From assembly GCF_020360975.1 (NCBI RefSeq), contig NW_025408676.1, positions 2,542,001 to 2,606,000 of the forward strand: 64,000 bases of DNA, in the 5' to 3' direction. Below, piece after piece: positions 25,830 through 35,507 of this stretch. Origin of the DNA: Hirsutella rhossiliensis (taxonomy: Eukaryota > Ascomycota > Sordariomycetes > Hypocreales > Ophiocordycipitaceae). Positions within the stretch are counted from its first letter, which is position 1. Each line of letters begins with the position of its first letter. Made by a program: the position numbers and the translations under genes. The notes under the pieces are model-generated. The model saw nothing but the letters and a program-made list of their open reading frames with translations, was not told the DNA's origin and searched no databases.

Positions 25830-27103
25830 GCCTTAAATATAGATATTATTATAAGGGCTCTTATAGTTAAGCTTAAATTTAGTAGTAAGACTACCCTTAA
25901 GGTTACTAGCCTTATAAGAGTCTCTACTTATTAGGTTAACCGTATTTATACTAAGGTAATTAAGCATAGATTTAATATAGCTTACCGGCCGTTACTTATT
26001 TAAGATAAATTTCTTAAGGATGCCTTATAGTCCGGCCGCCTAACTAGGTAAATAAAAGAGGTATAAGAGAAGATAGCCTAGAAGGTCCGCCGCGATAGGT
26101 ATAGCTAGGAGAAGATATATACTAATATTACTAGGGAGCTTAGTTAAGAAGGACTATTGCCTTTATTATAGTTTAAAAGGTCCTAAGGAAGCTTAGCTTC
26201 TAAAAGACTAAGCTAACGAGGAAGCTTAGATTAATAAAGAAGATAAAGGTAGATTAACTATACTAGTACCTTAAGAGAAAGGACTAGACTCTTAAAGATT
26301 AAAAGAATATAATTTAGTCGGATAAGACCTCTATTATCTTACTTTATTATAAAGGCAGCTATCGCGTTTAGTATAAGAGCGATAAGGCGTTTAGAAAGAG
26401 CTATATTTACTAGCATTAAAAGGGCTCTTTAGAATTTATATTCTAAGGCTACTTTTCGTACGATTATAAGGGCCCTTTATATTACTAGTCCTTAGAGACT
26501 ATATAAGAGAAAAGAGATACTAAGAGAGTTATCTAGGAGATAAAAAAAGAGCTAGAGCTAGCCGCGAAAGAGAACTAGGAGCTTATAACTAAAATAAGGC
26601 GACTAGGACTTCGTATAAAGCCTAGGAAGAAGCTAACTTAGAAATTTACTACGAAGACCGGTAAGCTTACGCGCTATAAAGGCGCTAGGATTAACTAATA
26701 TTAATATTAACGAAAGATCCTTATTCTAAAGCTCTTCCCTTTCTCTAAGGAATACGTATAAGACCGACTAAGTATAATAGTTTAAGAAGATAAGGCTTTA
26801 GTATATAACTACTATATTTAATAGTAAGCCTATAACCTTTATTAAGTTTAGCGGCTTCTTTAGTATAGTAATAGCCCTAACCTTAATATAATAGAGCCTG
26901 CCTAGCCTTAGATAAAGAGACGGACTATAAGAAAAAGCGCGCTATAAAGCTAGTAGGAAGCTATCGTAGCTTAGAATTTAGCTTAGAAAGAGCTACTATA
27001 AGAGTATATCTAAGCTTAGATTAAGAGAATTCTAAGGTATATTTAAGAGATAAACGTACTTAAGGGAAGAAACGAGTATAAGGAAGGCAGGAGTAAGCTA
27101 TAG
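25830..27103 (+). pseudogene. Tc1/mariner-type DDE transposase pseudogene
   Basis: The plus strand encodes nearly all of a Tc1/mariner-superfamily transposase, which cuts and pastes its own element at TA sites. The N-terminus has a helix-turn-helix region reading TLKVTSLIRVSTY*VNRIY (about 25,890-25,946). The frame shifts near 26,150-26,165. The rest then follows in one frame: KNII*SDKTS at about 26,305 (family: VIWSDETS, first catalytic D kept, the next E now K), EFIF*GYFSYDYKGPLYY* near 26,430 (family: EFMFWGCFSYD), EDKALVYNYY near 26,787 and NSPNLNIIEPA near 26,871 (family: NSPDLNxIE, D now N). The frame ends at TAG 27,101-27,103. Former Trp and Gln codons are stops. Terminal inverted repeats were not identified, so element limits are unknown. 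Confidence 0.85.
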
Positions 27104-27183
27104 CTAAATTTAGTAGTAGCGTTCCCTATATAGCTTAGCGCTAGTTTTAGCGTTAGATATAACTTTCTTAAGCGACCTCTATA

Positions 27184-27205
27184 CTCTTAAGCCCCTACTT
27201 AAGAG
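27184..27205. repeat. Perfect 8-bp-arm hairpin, right of the mariner relic
   Basis: CTCTTAAG and CTTAAGAG flank a 6-base CCCCTA loop. It may be part of the mariner-type terminal repeat or simple secondary structure. It lies about 80 bp after the transposase stop and about 100 bp before the RIP boundary. Confidence 0.5.
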
Positions 27206-27303
27206 TTTCTATAATATTACTTATCTTAAAAAGTTAGTAGCTAGGTACCTATCTAGGCCTATATATCTACCTTATAAGTATATTCTTAGGTAGTTAACCG
27301 TGT

Positions 27304-28631
27304 ATACTTTAGCCTTGCCGAGTTAAGGCCGCGTACCGGCATAGCACTTCGCCGCAACGGGTAACGTGCTAGTTAATTATCGGCTTTGAAATTCGCATCT
27401 TGACGTCTCCTCGCTTACACCGTTGCAGCAGCAAGCCTGGGCCACCTATCCTGATTCCAACGCAATATTGCAGACAACTCCATGATTCCCGTGCCATTAA
27501 GGCGAGGGGTCGCGCGCGACATCAGATACGAGTGGAGTTTTCCGAGCTCGCTAACAAAGTAGGCGGCTCCGTCGGCATCATTGTTATAACTTCTTTGCAA
27601 GTCAGGCATCGACAGAGACGCGAGGCATGTTCAAAACTTAAAACTTGAAAGCACACACTCCTACACTTTACGTGGGTAGCTCAGCCACACACGCCAACGG
27701 GTAGCGAGATTTCTCGCCACTAATACCGATGAAGGGGCATCCGTCAGACGCCTGGCAGAACCGATCTACATATATCACCTTGAGTGCCTGTAGACAAGGC
27801 GAGGTCGGCACGAGAGTATGAATTTCCCACCGCTATGTCTCCCACAATGTTCTTCGCCTTAGAGGAAATGTGGCGAGTGCGGCGAATGGCCGGGCTTGAT
27901 CGACTTTCTACTGAACTGATGGTGCCAGCCTGCCGGGACATGTCGATCTCTGGGCAGTCAGGGACAAGGTGCTTGGCGGGGCAGCAGAATCTGGGACGGT
28001 ACAGGGACAGGACAGCAAGCTGGAGCATAGCGTGGTTGTCTGTGGCATGGGCGTGACGCGGCCTCGGTGGCCTCAGTGTTGTCTGAAGATGGAGATGAAA
28101 GCCGAGCTTGCGGCCAGCAGAACTCGCACTCGTGCCAAGGTTCATTGGTTATTCACACCCGAGTGCCTGTTGCCATGTCTTTTCTCGCTGGCCTCTGCTC
28201 CAGATGGGGACATTGTTCAAGTCTGGGTGCAGAAGCCCGGCGCGTTGTGAGAAGAGATAAGGAGGGGGCGAAAACGCGGTCAAGGTAGGCAGATGATTCC
28301 AGACACGATAAGGAAGGCGCGTGCAGAGGTCAGCTTGGGAGAACACACTGGCAGGCACCACAGCTGGCGAGCCAAGTTACCTTCCTTCTACACCTTCCCA
28401 AACCGCCTGTCCCGTACCCTTCGTCTCTTCCTCGTTCACTTGCCCTTTTCCACCAGGCAAACTCTTCTCTCTCGGCCACCACCACTTCACTTGCCCAAAC
28501 TCTTGGTCGCTGGACTGCAACCCGCGGCCACAGCCAAGCCAAGGGAAGGGAGCTAGCAGAAAGACAACGGAGCAGACACCGGCCAGCCAGCCTCGAACAA
28601 CTGACGCATCGCCCCTTCCTGGACAGTGGCC
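27304..28631 (+). promoter_or_regulatory. Upstream region of the Mei2-like gene; left island edge
   Basis: Normal CA/TG-containing sequence resumes at about 27,305, a sharp change from the RIP-mutated flank. No convincing gene is present: the short open frames here have no recognisable domains and overlap on both strands. A pyrimidine-rich tract with many CTTC/CCTTCC runs (about 28,375-28,520) is typical of promoters and 5' leaders of filamentous fungi. It lies 110-250 bp before the start codon at 28,632. No TATA box stands out. Confidence 0.5.
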
Positions 28632-31227
28632 ATGGCACAGGTGCGCGAGCATGACAACCCCTCGTCGCCGAGGTCCTCCAGCGGCGGCGCAGAGTCGTTC
28701 AAAGGGACGCCAGACACGCGTTTGACTGCGTTCTCGCCCGATGAGGGCTCGTCCAAGTCGTCCAAGCTCCTTCAAGGGCTTGCCCGTTCTGCTGCAGCCA
28801 CGCCACCGGGCGGTCTGCCAGCCAGCGGCTTTGGCAGCAATGCCGCCCACTTGGATAAGGATCCATTCGTCACGCCCTCTCACCAGCTCGGGACCAGGCT
28901 GTCTCCAACGGCCTCGGCGTTCAGCCCCTTCGTTGGCGCCATCGAGAGCACCCGCTTGAGCGAGTACGGGCCGGTCGCTGCAGCCCTGAGCCACGAGTTG
29001 GGGCTATCTCGACATCTTGAAATTTCTTCTCACGTCTGCATCTCGGTGTCCGAGGTCAGCGTTTGGCTTACTGTAGGTGTAGCAACCGCTCTTTCACATT
29101 TCAAGTCTGCTGTTCAGCTGACATGTCTTGCAGGAACTGGAAGCTCGTGGGAAGCCTCTGTACGGATCTCGGTTCCTCAACACCTTTAACGGCCATGTCT
29201 TCGCACACTTTGTGGATATCAGAGATGCTTGCTCGACTCTGGCCAGTATCAGTCTTGCCGAGAGGGGTTGGAAGGTCGATTATGCCAATCCGGCCCAGAT
29301 GCCCCAGGTGCGTGCTTCAAGTCTTGAGAAATCGCCACAGTGCTCACCATAGCGTCTGCAGGAAGCCATATGCCGCGAGATGATAGCGTGCAACTCCGGC
29401 CGAGTTCTGGTCTTTGCCAACGCCCCACAGTGTACTACTCCGTTGGACGTCATCCAAGCCATGGACATGGTACAGGGCCTTCTCCAGTCACACGGCCGGC
29501 TCTTCGCGTTTGTCAGGCGGTCGGCTTTCCCCAACGGATCCTTCAAGGCCGTAGCAGAGTTCTGCGACGTGTCAGCCGTCGTTCGTGCGGTGTCGAGTTT
29601 TAACAACTTCGTCACTCCCGAGGCAAGTCTGTCCTATGGGGGCAATGTTGTCTGGCCGCTAACGGTCGGTTTTTTCGATAAGGGAATACACCTCGCCGTC
29701 TCGCTATACATGCCTGACAGCGCGGCGGTCCCCGGACTCGCGGGAGCCATGCATGGACTCCGCATCGGTAAGGTCGTGGATGACCAACACCAGCAGGGGT
29801 CGACTGCATCGGCTACTCCACGACCTGCACCTGCCCAGCCGCCGTTCACAATGTACCCGCTCATGTTCCAGTCCCCGTTTGGCCCAGGGATGCCTTATAT
29901 GCTCGATTCTTACCTTCCGGCTGCCAGTCAAGGACCAATTACCCCCATCGCTCCCGTGTCGCCGTCGTACCCTCTTGTCGGGCCCCTGTACCACTCGCCA
30001 CCGTCACCGGCACTCACGACCCAAAAGAACTACAGCCCGTCCAGGCCGCTACCTAGCTTCGGGAGGTCCGAAGCCCGCCGGCAGAATGCGATGCGTATCA
30101 GCAGATCGTCGTATCACGGCGTCGCGAGCCACCACAACCATGTCGACATCCATCGGATTCGCGACGGGATAGACGTCCGCACCACGGTATGTCCGGCTCC
30201 CCTATTTACGACCATGTCTAACCAGGAACTCCAGATTATGCTTCGGAACATCCCAAACAAGGTCGACCAGGCGATGCTCAAACGGATAATTGACGAGTCA
30301 AGCTGGGGCAAATACGACTTCATGTACTTGCGCATTGATTTTGCCAACGACTGCAAGTCAGTTTTGCTCCAAACACCCGCCCTCTAACGTGGCGATTGAC
30401 CTACTGACATCCCCTCAACAGTGTCGGCTATGCGTTTATCAATTTCGTCGATGTAAGCCAAGAGTCCCTGGCCTCCTTGAGTCTGCACTAATATAGAGTA
30501 TAGCCCCTGGACATAATCGATGTCGGTAATGTCCCTGTCCGTAGCCGGTACGCGGTGTCGCTGACCTCTAGCACAAAAGTTTGTCGATGCGCGAGGAAAC
30601 CAGCGCTGGTGAGTTCTTCTGACACATCACGCTGTTCTCCCGCTAAGCACCTTGCAGGAACTGCTTCAAGAGCGACAAGGTGGCCGAGATCTCCTATGCC
30701 AGTTTGTTGTCCCACGACCCACACTCTCTGCGCCTGAGCTAAGACATGTGCCAGCTATCCAGGGCAAGGACTGTCTGGTGCAAAAGTTCCGCAACAGCTC
30801 CGTCATGCTCGAGGCTCCTCACTATCGCCCAAAGGTAATTCCTCCGGCCCCCAGGAACAGTGCCATCAGATGTGACCGGTTACGTGCGCTAAATCCTGCG
30901 CAGCTCTATTTTACCTCGAATGGCCCCGTACCCGAGTTGGCGGGCCAGGAAGAGCCATTTCCAGAGCCTGACAACCAGTCAAAGATGAAGAGAAGCTGTG
31001 AGAACGCAGAACATGTCGGTAAGTGTCGCTCAACTCCACTCTGAGCCGCGTGGTGCGGAAGCTGAGGACGAATTCCAGGTCTCTTCACTCCCAATGCGGG
31101 GCAGCACTTCCGAGACGAGCAACGACGAAGACGCTCGCAATACGATCGGGGGACTCGATTGGCTGCTCTGGAGGAGTACGACTATGAGACGGCCATCCAG
31201 CACATGTACGGCACGGCAATGCCGTGA
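28632..31227 (+). CDS. Mei2-like RNA-binding protein (11 exons)
   Basis: Mei2 family proteins bind RNA through a special C-terminal RRM and, in fission yeast, drive entry into meiosis. I resolve 11 exons: 28632-29072, 29134-29307, 29362-30186, 30235-30356, 30422-30452, 30504-30521, 30580-30608, 30658-30701, 30755-30834, 30904-31018, 31079-31227. They total 2,028 nt, or 675 residues plus stop. Donors include GTAGGT, GTATGT, GTAAGT and GTGAGT; CTRAC/CTAA branch sites are visible in several introns. Residues 1-147 are Ser/Pro-rich. Residues 148-205 and about 215-310 look like degenerate RRMs. Residues about 481-590 form the Mei2 RRM_2 domain, with IMLRNIPNKVDQ, NVGYAFINFVD, NCFKSDKVAEISYA and IQGKDCLVQKFRNSSVMLE. 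The tail is Arg-rich. The start codon context is GGCCATGG. The 18-nt sixth exon and its GTCGGT donor are the least certain parts. Confidence 0.9.
30187..30234 (+). other. Frame-neutral 48-nt intron 3 of the Mei2-like gene
   Basis: GTATGT...CTCCAG with a CTAAC branch site. It is divisible by three and has no stop, so a naive translation reads through it and inserts 16 residues between DVRTT and IMLRNIPNK. Removing it restores the family motif, so I call it an intron. Confidence 0.8.
30835..30903 (+). other. Frame-neutral 69-nt intron 9 of the Mei2-like gene
   Basis: GTAATT...GCGCAG with a GCTAAAT branch-like site. It is divisible by three and stop-free. Splicing joins HYRPK to LYFTSNGPVPELAGQEEPFP, the order expected after the Mei2 RRM. 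Confidence 0.8.
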
Positions 31228-31580
31228 GCTTCGCCTGGGCTGCCACATGAACTGACAGCCCTGCTATTGCTTCCGTGGGCATCAAGGCTCTGTAGGTCCC
31301 TGGGACTTGTGGGTTGTGATTTACCGGCCGTGAAGCATTTTGCTATCTATCGCTCTGGTGCTTAGAATAACCACCATGTAACAGTTACGCTTCCTAGCTA
31401 GAGATAATGCAAAGGGTCGGAGGCTACCATGGTGCCTGTTGAGATGTTTAATCCCATGACTGTCAACGCATTGCCATACACACAATCCCACGTGACCACG
31501 TTCAGGGGGAAAATGTCACTTTGGCCAAGTACTTTGCCTCACGAGAGTCTTGTTCCACGAACATGCGATTTACATGCGGC
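31228..31580. other. Intergenic space between two convergent genes
   Basis: These 353 bp hold the 3' ends of both genes. No further coding potential was seen. It presumably contains both polyadenylation regions, but I see no distinctive signal to place them. Confidence 0.6.
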
Positions 31581-34184
31581 CTATGATTCGTGTGGAGGAG
31601 AGGGGTGCTCTGGGAGCGAAGGGAGTGGTTTGCGAGAGTTGATGTGCGACAGGCAAGGCAAGCGGCGCGCAGGATTGCTTTCCGAGTTGTAGAGCTCGCG
31701 ACCAGAAGCGAGCATGTGTGATGGCCGGGGTTGGTCGGGCAAGCCCGGTGTAAGGGGCGGAGACAGACTGTGATACTCGGGGGGGGTGCCTTCGAGATTT
31801 CCAGGAAGGTGGGCACTCAGCGGGGATTCACAGGGGGCCGAACCGGCGCTTTCTTCTGTGGCGGGAATGGACTGCGCGAAATCGGCATCGTCGTGTGCGG
31901 CCGGCCTATTGCGCCAACGGTGCTGGGCTACCCGGTACACGTCGTCGTGACGGACGGGCGGCTCGTCATACACGGTGCCTGTGGTAGACTGTGCCGGTGG
32001 CGGGGCAAAGGACGAGATGGAGACTCCCCTAGAGAAGATGACGAGGAAAAGGCAGGAAAGGAGGATGACGGCCTGTACAATGGCCATCCTCTTCTGAAAG
32101 ACAACCTCGTCTGCCAAGAGGTTGAGGCGGGCACTCAATGCCATCATATCCCGCTCCGACCGATCTGCCTGGCTCTCGAGGGAGAGGACGGTCGACTGCC
32201 ATATCTGGTCATACTGATCGCGCACATTGCGAAGTTCGGAGAGCACAGTCCGGTTCAGGTCGTCAAGGAACTGAGTGATTTTGGAATGTTGCTTCTGCTC
32301 TCCCCTCAGCAGGGCCTCTTGCACATGCCGGGACTGGTCCTCGACGTATTTGAGGGACAGCGTGAGGTTTGACTCGACTTGCTGAAGACGTTTAGTGATG
32401 GCGTTGAAGAAGCCTTCCTGTACCGTGGGGGATGCAGCTGTCGGGCCAGAGGTCCCACTGGTCCGGGGTTTGCCACTAACGGGCCCCGAGATCGAAGACT
32501 TGCTCACGGTCGCAGCCGTGGCGTTGCCGCTACGCTCTCTGGCGGTTTCGTGTGCGGCGGGAGAGGCGGTGGTGCTTGCGCCGCTTGCATTGCCGCCGGC
32601 CGTTGAAGCATCGCCAGATGAGGCAGCAGCCGAACTTTGTGTCACCGTGGATGGCGCGGGCTCCGGGGTCTCGCTAGAGCCCGGGCTCGCGGACTTTGGC
32701 GTGGCAGTGGCTTGTCTCTGCTGCTTCTCTGCCGACGGCGTGCTCTGCCGAGGCGTTGGGCTGCCGGGAGAGTCGTCCGAAGTTTGGCTAGCCGTCGGCG
32801 GGTGCACGAATTGGCTCTCACTCGCGCGACAGGTTGCAACCCAGGCATCAAAGGGATTCGAGCCCAAGTGCCTTGACCGTGGCGATACGTCTGCAGGCAA
32901 AGACGCGTTCCCTACGACCTCTTCGGATGTCGGCATGATTGAACCCAAGGTGGTGTCGGCCTGGAATATTTCCTTGATGGATTCCTGCCCTTCCAGCTGT
33001 TGGGCATCCTCTTCGCGGCCAGTCTCGCTGTCCTTCCAGGAATCCAACATTCGCGAACCGTGTATGCGCAGAAGCGAAACCGGGCAGTAGTACTCGTTGC
33101 CGTAATGAGTCAAAAACTCGATCCTGACGTACTTGGCCCATATTTGAGGGTTTTCAACGAGAAACGGTTGAATATCGCGGTAATTGCGCGCCTCAAAGCG
33201 GCCGAGTTCCAACCACTTTTCTTCTTTGACGGGATAACGATCGCTGACGCTGACACGAAAGTGTCGGATCATGCTGGAAAAGAACTCAAAGTTGGCCAGG
33301 ACAACAGTGTCGATCAAGATGTCGTCGCTGAGCTCAACAATGACATACTTGGACGGCGCAGCACACTCGAGGAGCATGTATGTGTCCTTATTCTCGACCA
33401 AGATGGCCCTGGCGTTTTGGGCCCCGGCAGCCGTCTTCAGGATTGTGGCACCAGCGTCGAAGGAAGCGTACGAGAAGCGCTCCTTGCAAGTCTTGCCGGC
33501 ATCTTTGCTACGATGAACGACGGCATCGCCATACACCAGCGTCGCGTCCAGATTCGAGGTCCCGTCCCCGGTCCCGCCAGCATTGTTGGCCGAAGACGCC
33601 TTGTCATCGCTACCCTTGTACTCGCCGAAGTTGAGTGAGATTTCGTCCTCCTCGCCCAAGCCAGCGTGATGCGCCGCGTCGGGTGGGTTCTTCTCGGCCG
33701 TCTGTTGCTGGCTGGGTTTGCGAGACCGCCATTCTTGGGGGTCCTGCCCCGCTCGCCGCAGCATCATCTCCTTCCAGTCTTCGAAGGACATGAAGGACGT
33801 GGCGGCCGCCTCGGCAGATTGGGTCTCGCTGCTGGGCGCTGCAGCGACAGGCTGCGCCTCGATAGTGCCCATTTCGGATGTACCGTTGGAGCGATGCGTG
33901 GCGCTGGTTGCGGGATTCTGGCTCGGGGCGGGCCTGGAGCCAGCCCAGGAGCTCTTGAGGCAGGATTGGGGCAGAGTGTGTGTAATGTAGTTGATGGTTC
34001 GAGCTTCGCAGAGACTCGAAGCCGAAGTAGTCGTACCGCTCGTGGCGCCCGTGGCACTTATGCCAGACTTTGTGCTCGTGCCGCTGGTGGCCTGGCCGCG
34101 GCTGTGGGCCTGCGCGGGCGAAGTCAAGGGCAAGCCAACGAGGACAATCGCCAGGGCACACGTGAATGGCGCGCCGAGGACCAT
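31581..34184 (-). CDS. Slp1-type SUN-domain protein of the ER membrane
   Basis: This single-exon gene encodes 867 residues from the ATG at 34,184. Residues 1-27 are a signal peptide (MVLGAPFTCALAIVLVG core). A conserved Cys-containing block CEARTINYITHTLPQSCL spans 59-76. A second family motif, SFEDWKEM, is at 133-140. The SUN-like (galactose-binding-fold) domain covers about 232-376, with FSYASFDAGA, LIDTVVLANFEFFSS and YVRIEFLTHYGNEYYCP. A low-complexity Ser/Thr/Pro/Ala stretch (about 460-590) precedes a coiled coil (about 595-695) and one transmembrane helix (about 700-718). The order matches yeast Slp1 and animal/plant Opt/SUCO proteins, which act in the ER lumen with Emp65-type partners in folding of membrane proteins. 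The reading frame is open upstream to an ATG at 34,358. I prefer 34,184 for its CACCATGG context and the signal peptide directly after it. Confidence 0.9.
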   Translation of the reverse strand: MVLGAPFTCALAIVLVGLPLTSPAQAHSRGQATSGTSTKSGISATGATSGTTTSASSLCEARTINYITHTLPQSCLKSSWAGSRPAPSQNPATSATHRSNGTSEMGTIEAQPVAAAPSSETQSAEAAATSFMSFEDWKEMMLRRAGQDPQEWRSRKPSQQQTAEKNPPDAAHHAGLGEEDEISLNFGEYKGSDDKASSANNAGGTGDGTSNLDATLVYGDAVVHRSKDAGKTCKERFSYASFDAGATILKTAAGAQNARAILVENKDTYMLLECAAPSKYVIVELSDDILIDTVVLANFEFFSSMIRHFRVSVSDRYPVKEEKWLELGRFEARNYRDIQPFLVENPQIWAKYVRIEFLTHYGNEYYCPVSLLRIHGSRMLDSWKDSETGREEDAQQLEGQESIKEIFQADTTLGSIMPTSEEVVGNASLPADVSPRSRHLGSNPFDAWVATCRASESQFVHPPTASQTSDDSPGSPTPRQSTPSAEKQQRQATATPKSASPGSSETPEPAPSTVTQSSAAASSGDASTAGGNASGASTTASPAAHETARERSGNATAATVSKSSISGPVSGKPRTSGTSGPTAASPTVQEGFFNAITKRLQQVESNLTLSLKYVEDQSRHVQEALLRGEQKQHSKITQFLDDLNRTVLSELRNVRDQYDQIWQSTVLSLESQADRSERDMMALSARLNLLADEVVFQKRMAIVQAVILLSCLFLVIFSRGVSISSFAPPPAQSTTGTVYDEPPVRHDDVYRVAQHRWRNRPAAHDDADFAQSIPATEESAGSAPCESPLSAHLPGNLEGTPPEYHSLSPPLTPGLPDQPRPSHMLASGRELYNSESNPARRLPCLSHINSRKPLPSLPEHPSPPHES

Positions 34185-34410
34185 GGTGCTGCTGGACGTC
34201 GGGAGACTTGGCCCATGGTACTCATATGTATGGCGCTGAGGGAGAGGCCGTGGATGTATTGGACATTGATGTACGAGGTCGGTGCGGATGAAGAAGGGGG
34301 GGCACGCCTCCCTGCTCCCCCGGTTTAGCCGCTTTCTGCCCAGAGGCGTTTCAAGCATTAATTTAGAGTATTACTATTTGCCCAAGACCAAATCTCTATT
34401 CGGCCAACAC
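34185..34410 (-). promoter_or_regulatory. Short upstream region of the SUN gene; right island edge
   Basis: Only about 226 bp of normal sequence precede the start codon before the RIP-mutated flank begins near 34,411. The 5' leader and core promoter must fit here or extend into mutated repeat DNA. No specific element was identified. Confidence 0.45.
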
Positions 34411-34769
34411 TAGCAAAAAGGCGGGGTACTATAATATCTCCCTTAACATCTTATATATACTATCTTTTACGTTTTCCTCGATAGTAAATACCTATAAAAA
34501 TCTCTAGATAGCTCTAGCTACGAAATAGGGTACTCGAGCGCCCGAGCTAGTAGGGGAGGGGTCCCCCTTAGGGAGGGGCCCTACTATAGGGGTTTATCCC
34601 CCGCGCGAGGTAAGCGCGACGTATAAGTCAGCCTACCTAGAGTCCGGTAAACCCTAATACCGGCACTCTCTATAATACTATTATATCGTTAAATATATAA
34701 TATTATAACTACGTTTTCTCGTATATCTCTTACCTTATAATTATAAAATAAATACTATTTATATTAATA
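34411..34769. other. RIP-mutated spacer with GC-rich inverted repeat
   Basis: This is AT-rich sequence except for a GC-rich core at 34,541-34,620. The core holds an inverted repeat, TAGTAGGG (34,548-34,555) and CCCTACTA (34,579-34,586), around G-runs. At 34,624 the sequence TA followed by AGTCAGCC resembles the start of Fot1-type terminal repeats (AGTC after a TA target). It may be the left end of the pogo-like element whose transposase starts at about 34,770. Confidence 0.4.
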
Positions 34770-35507
34770 ATACCTTAGCTTTTTAAGTATACTAAAAACT
34801 AGCTTTAAAAAGTATATAAAGCTATTAAAAATAAGATACCTTAGCTTTATATTAGTTAAAAGTAAGGTATTTTAAGAGGGACCCTCTATATACGTCTTAA
34901 AGGGGCTCTGCTTATTAAGGAGGTAAAAGAGGTATATTAAAGGCTTAGCTAAGAGTAAGAAAAATACTTTACTAACTAGGTTCTTACCTAGGCCGCCTTT
35001 AGGCTACCTTTAATATATTAATAGGTTAAGAAATTTACTAGCTATATTATTAAGGCCGGTAGTAATACCTATTTACTTAGGAAGTAGTAGATTTTAGGCT
35101 TTTTAGCTTAGAACTTAGAGATTAATACTATTAAAGGTAGATCTCTTAAGTATACTTAAGTTAATAGCGCTCTTATAGCCTATATTAAGGAATAGTTTTA
35201 ATTACTTAAGCTACTAGCTATATAGGTAATCCTATTAAAGTCTTACTTTAATATAAATAAAATAGGTATCCTTAAGGGCCTTAGCTTTAATAGTTTAATA
35301 TTAAGGAGCTTAAAGAAGTAAGAGACTCTTAAAAAGTAGCTAAGATCGTATTATTAAACTATAATAGTTAAATATATCTTTATTATAAGCTAGGCCTTAA
35401 CTCCCCTTATAATTTTTAAGGGTTAAGACCTTTAATATTAATAGTTCCTTAATAAACTTAATTTTCTATAAGATTAAGACTTTATTACCTCCTTAAAAGG
35501 CTAGATA
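34770..35507 (+). pseudogene. Fot1/pogo-type DDE transposase, cut by LINE D
   Basis: The plus strand encodes the N-terminal half of a Fot1/pogo transposase, which moves its own element at TA sites. A psq-like helix-turn-helix ends with LKGALLIKEVKEVY near 34,930. The CENP-B-like HTH follows (TN*VLT*AAFRLPLIY**V at about 34,965-35,022, then GFLA*NLEINTIKGR at about 35,100-35,145). The start of the DDE domain reads FNINKIGILKGLSFNSLIL (family: MDETGxxxG, so the first catalytic D is N). ALTPLIIFKG lies near 35,400. Stops sit at former Trp/Gln codons. The frame is cut at 35,507 by LINE D. Its continuation after the duplicated target (KS*ISNTITI at about 42,880-42,910) fits the family for a few residues only, then is lost. 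Confidence 0.82.
35493..35507. repeat. 15-bp target-site duplication, left copy (LINE D)
   Basis: TTAAAAGGCTAGATA here pairs with TTAAAAAGCTAGATA at 42,877-42,891, with one G/A difference that RIP explains. This defines both ends of LINE D as a single insertion. Confidence 0.85.

Noticed and set aside
1..27300. Mitochondrial or plasmid origin for the AT-rich sequence
   Set aside because: The A/T bias is confined to transposons with nuclear-type LTR/LINE/DDE families, shows CA/TG depletion, and is continuous with nuclear intron-containing genes.
27744..28145. 133-codon open frame on the minus strand upstream of the Mei2-like gene
   Set aside because: No domain, no splice-supported extension, and overlapping open frames on the other strand; typical chance frames in GC-rich promoter DNA.
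28377..28994. 205-codon minus-strand open frame overlapping the Mei2 exon 1
   Set aside because: It is the antisense shadow of the Ser/Pro-rich exon 1 and 5' leader; Arg/Gly-rich composition reflects GC content.
29308..29352. Alternative acceptor CATAG for Mei2 intron 2
   Set aside because: It would leave a 45-nt intron with the branch-like CTCAC only a few bases from the acceptor; the CTGCAG at 29,361 is spaced better. Both keep the frame.
33000..33638. 212-codon plus-strand frame in the SUN gene
   Set aside because: Antisense shadow of the conserved SUN domain, whose minus-strand reading matches the family throughout.
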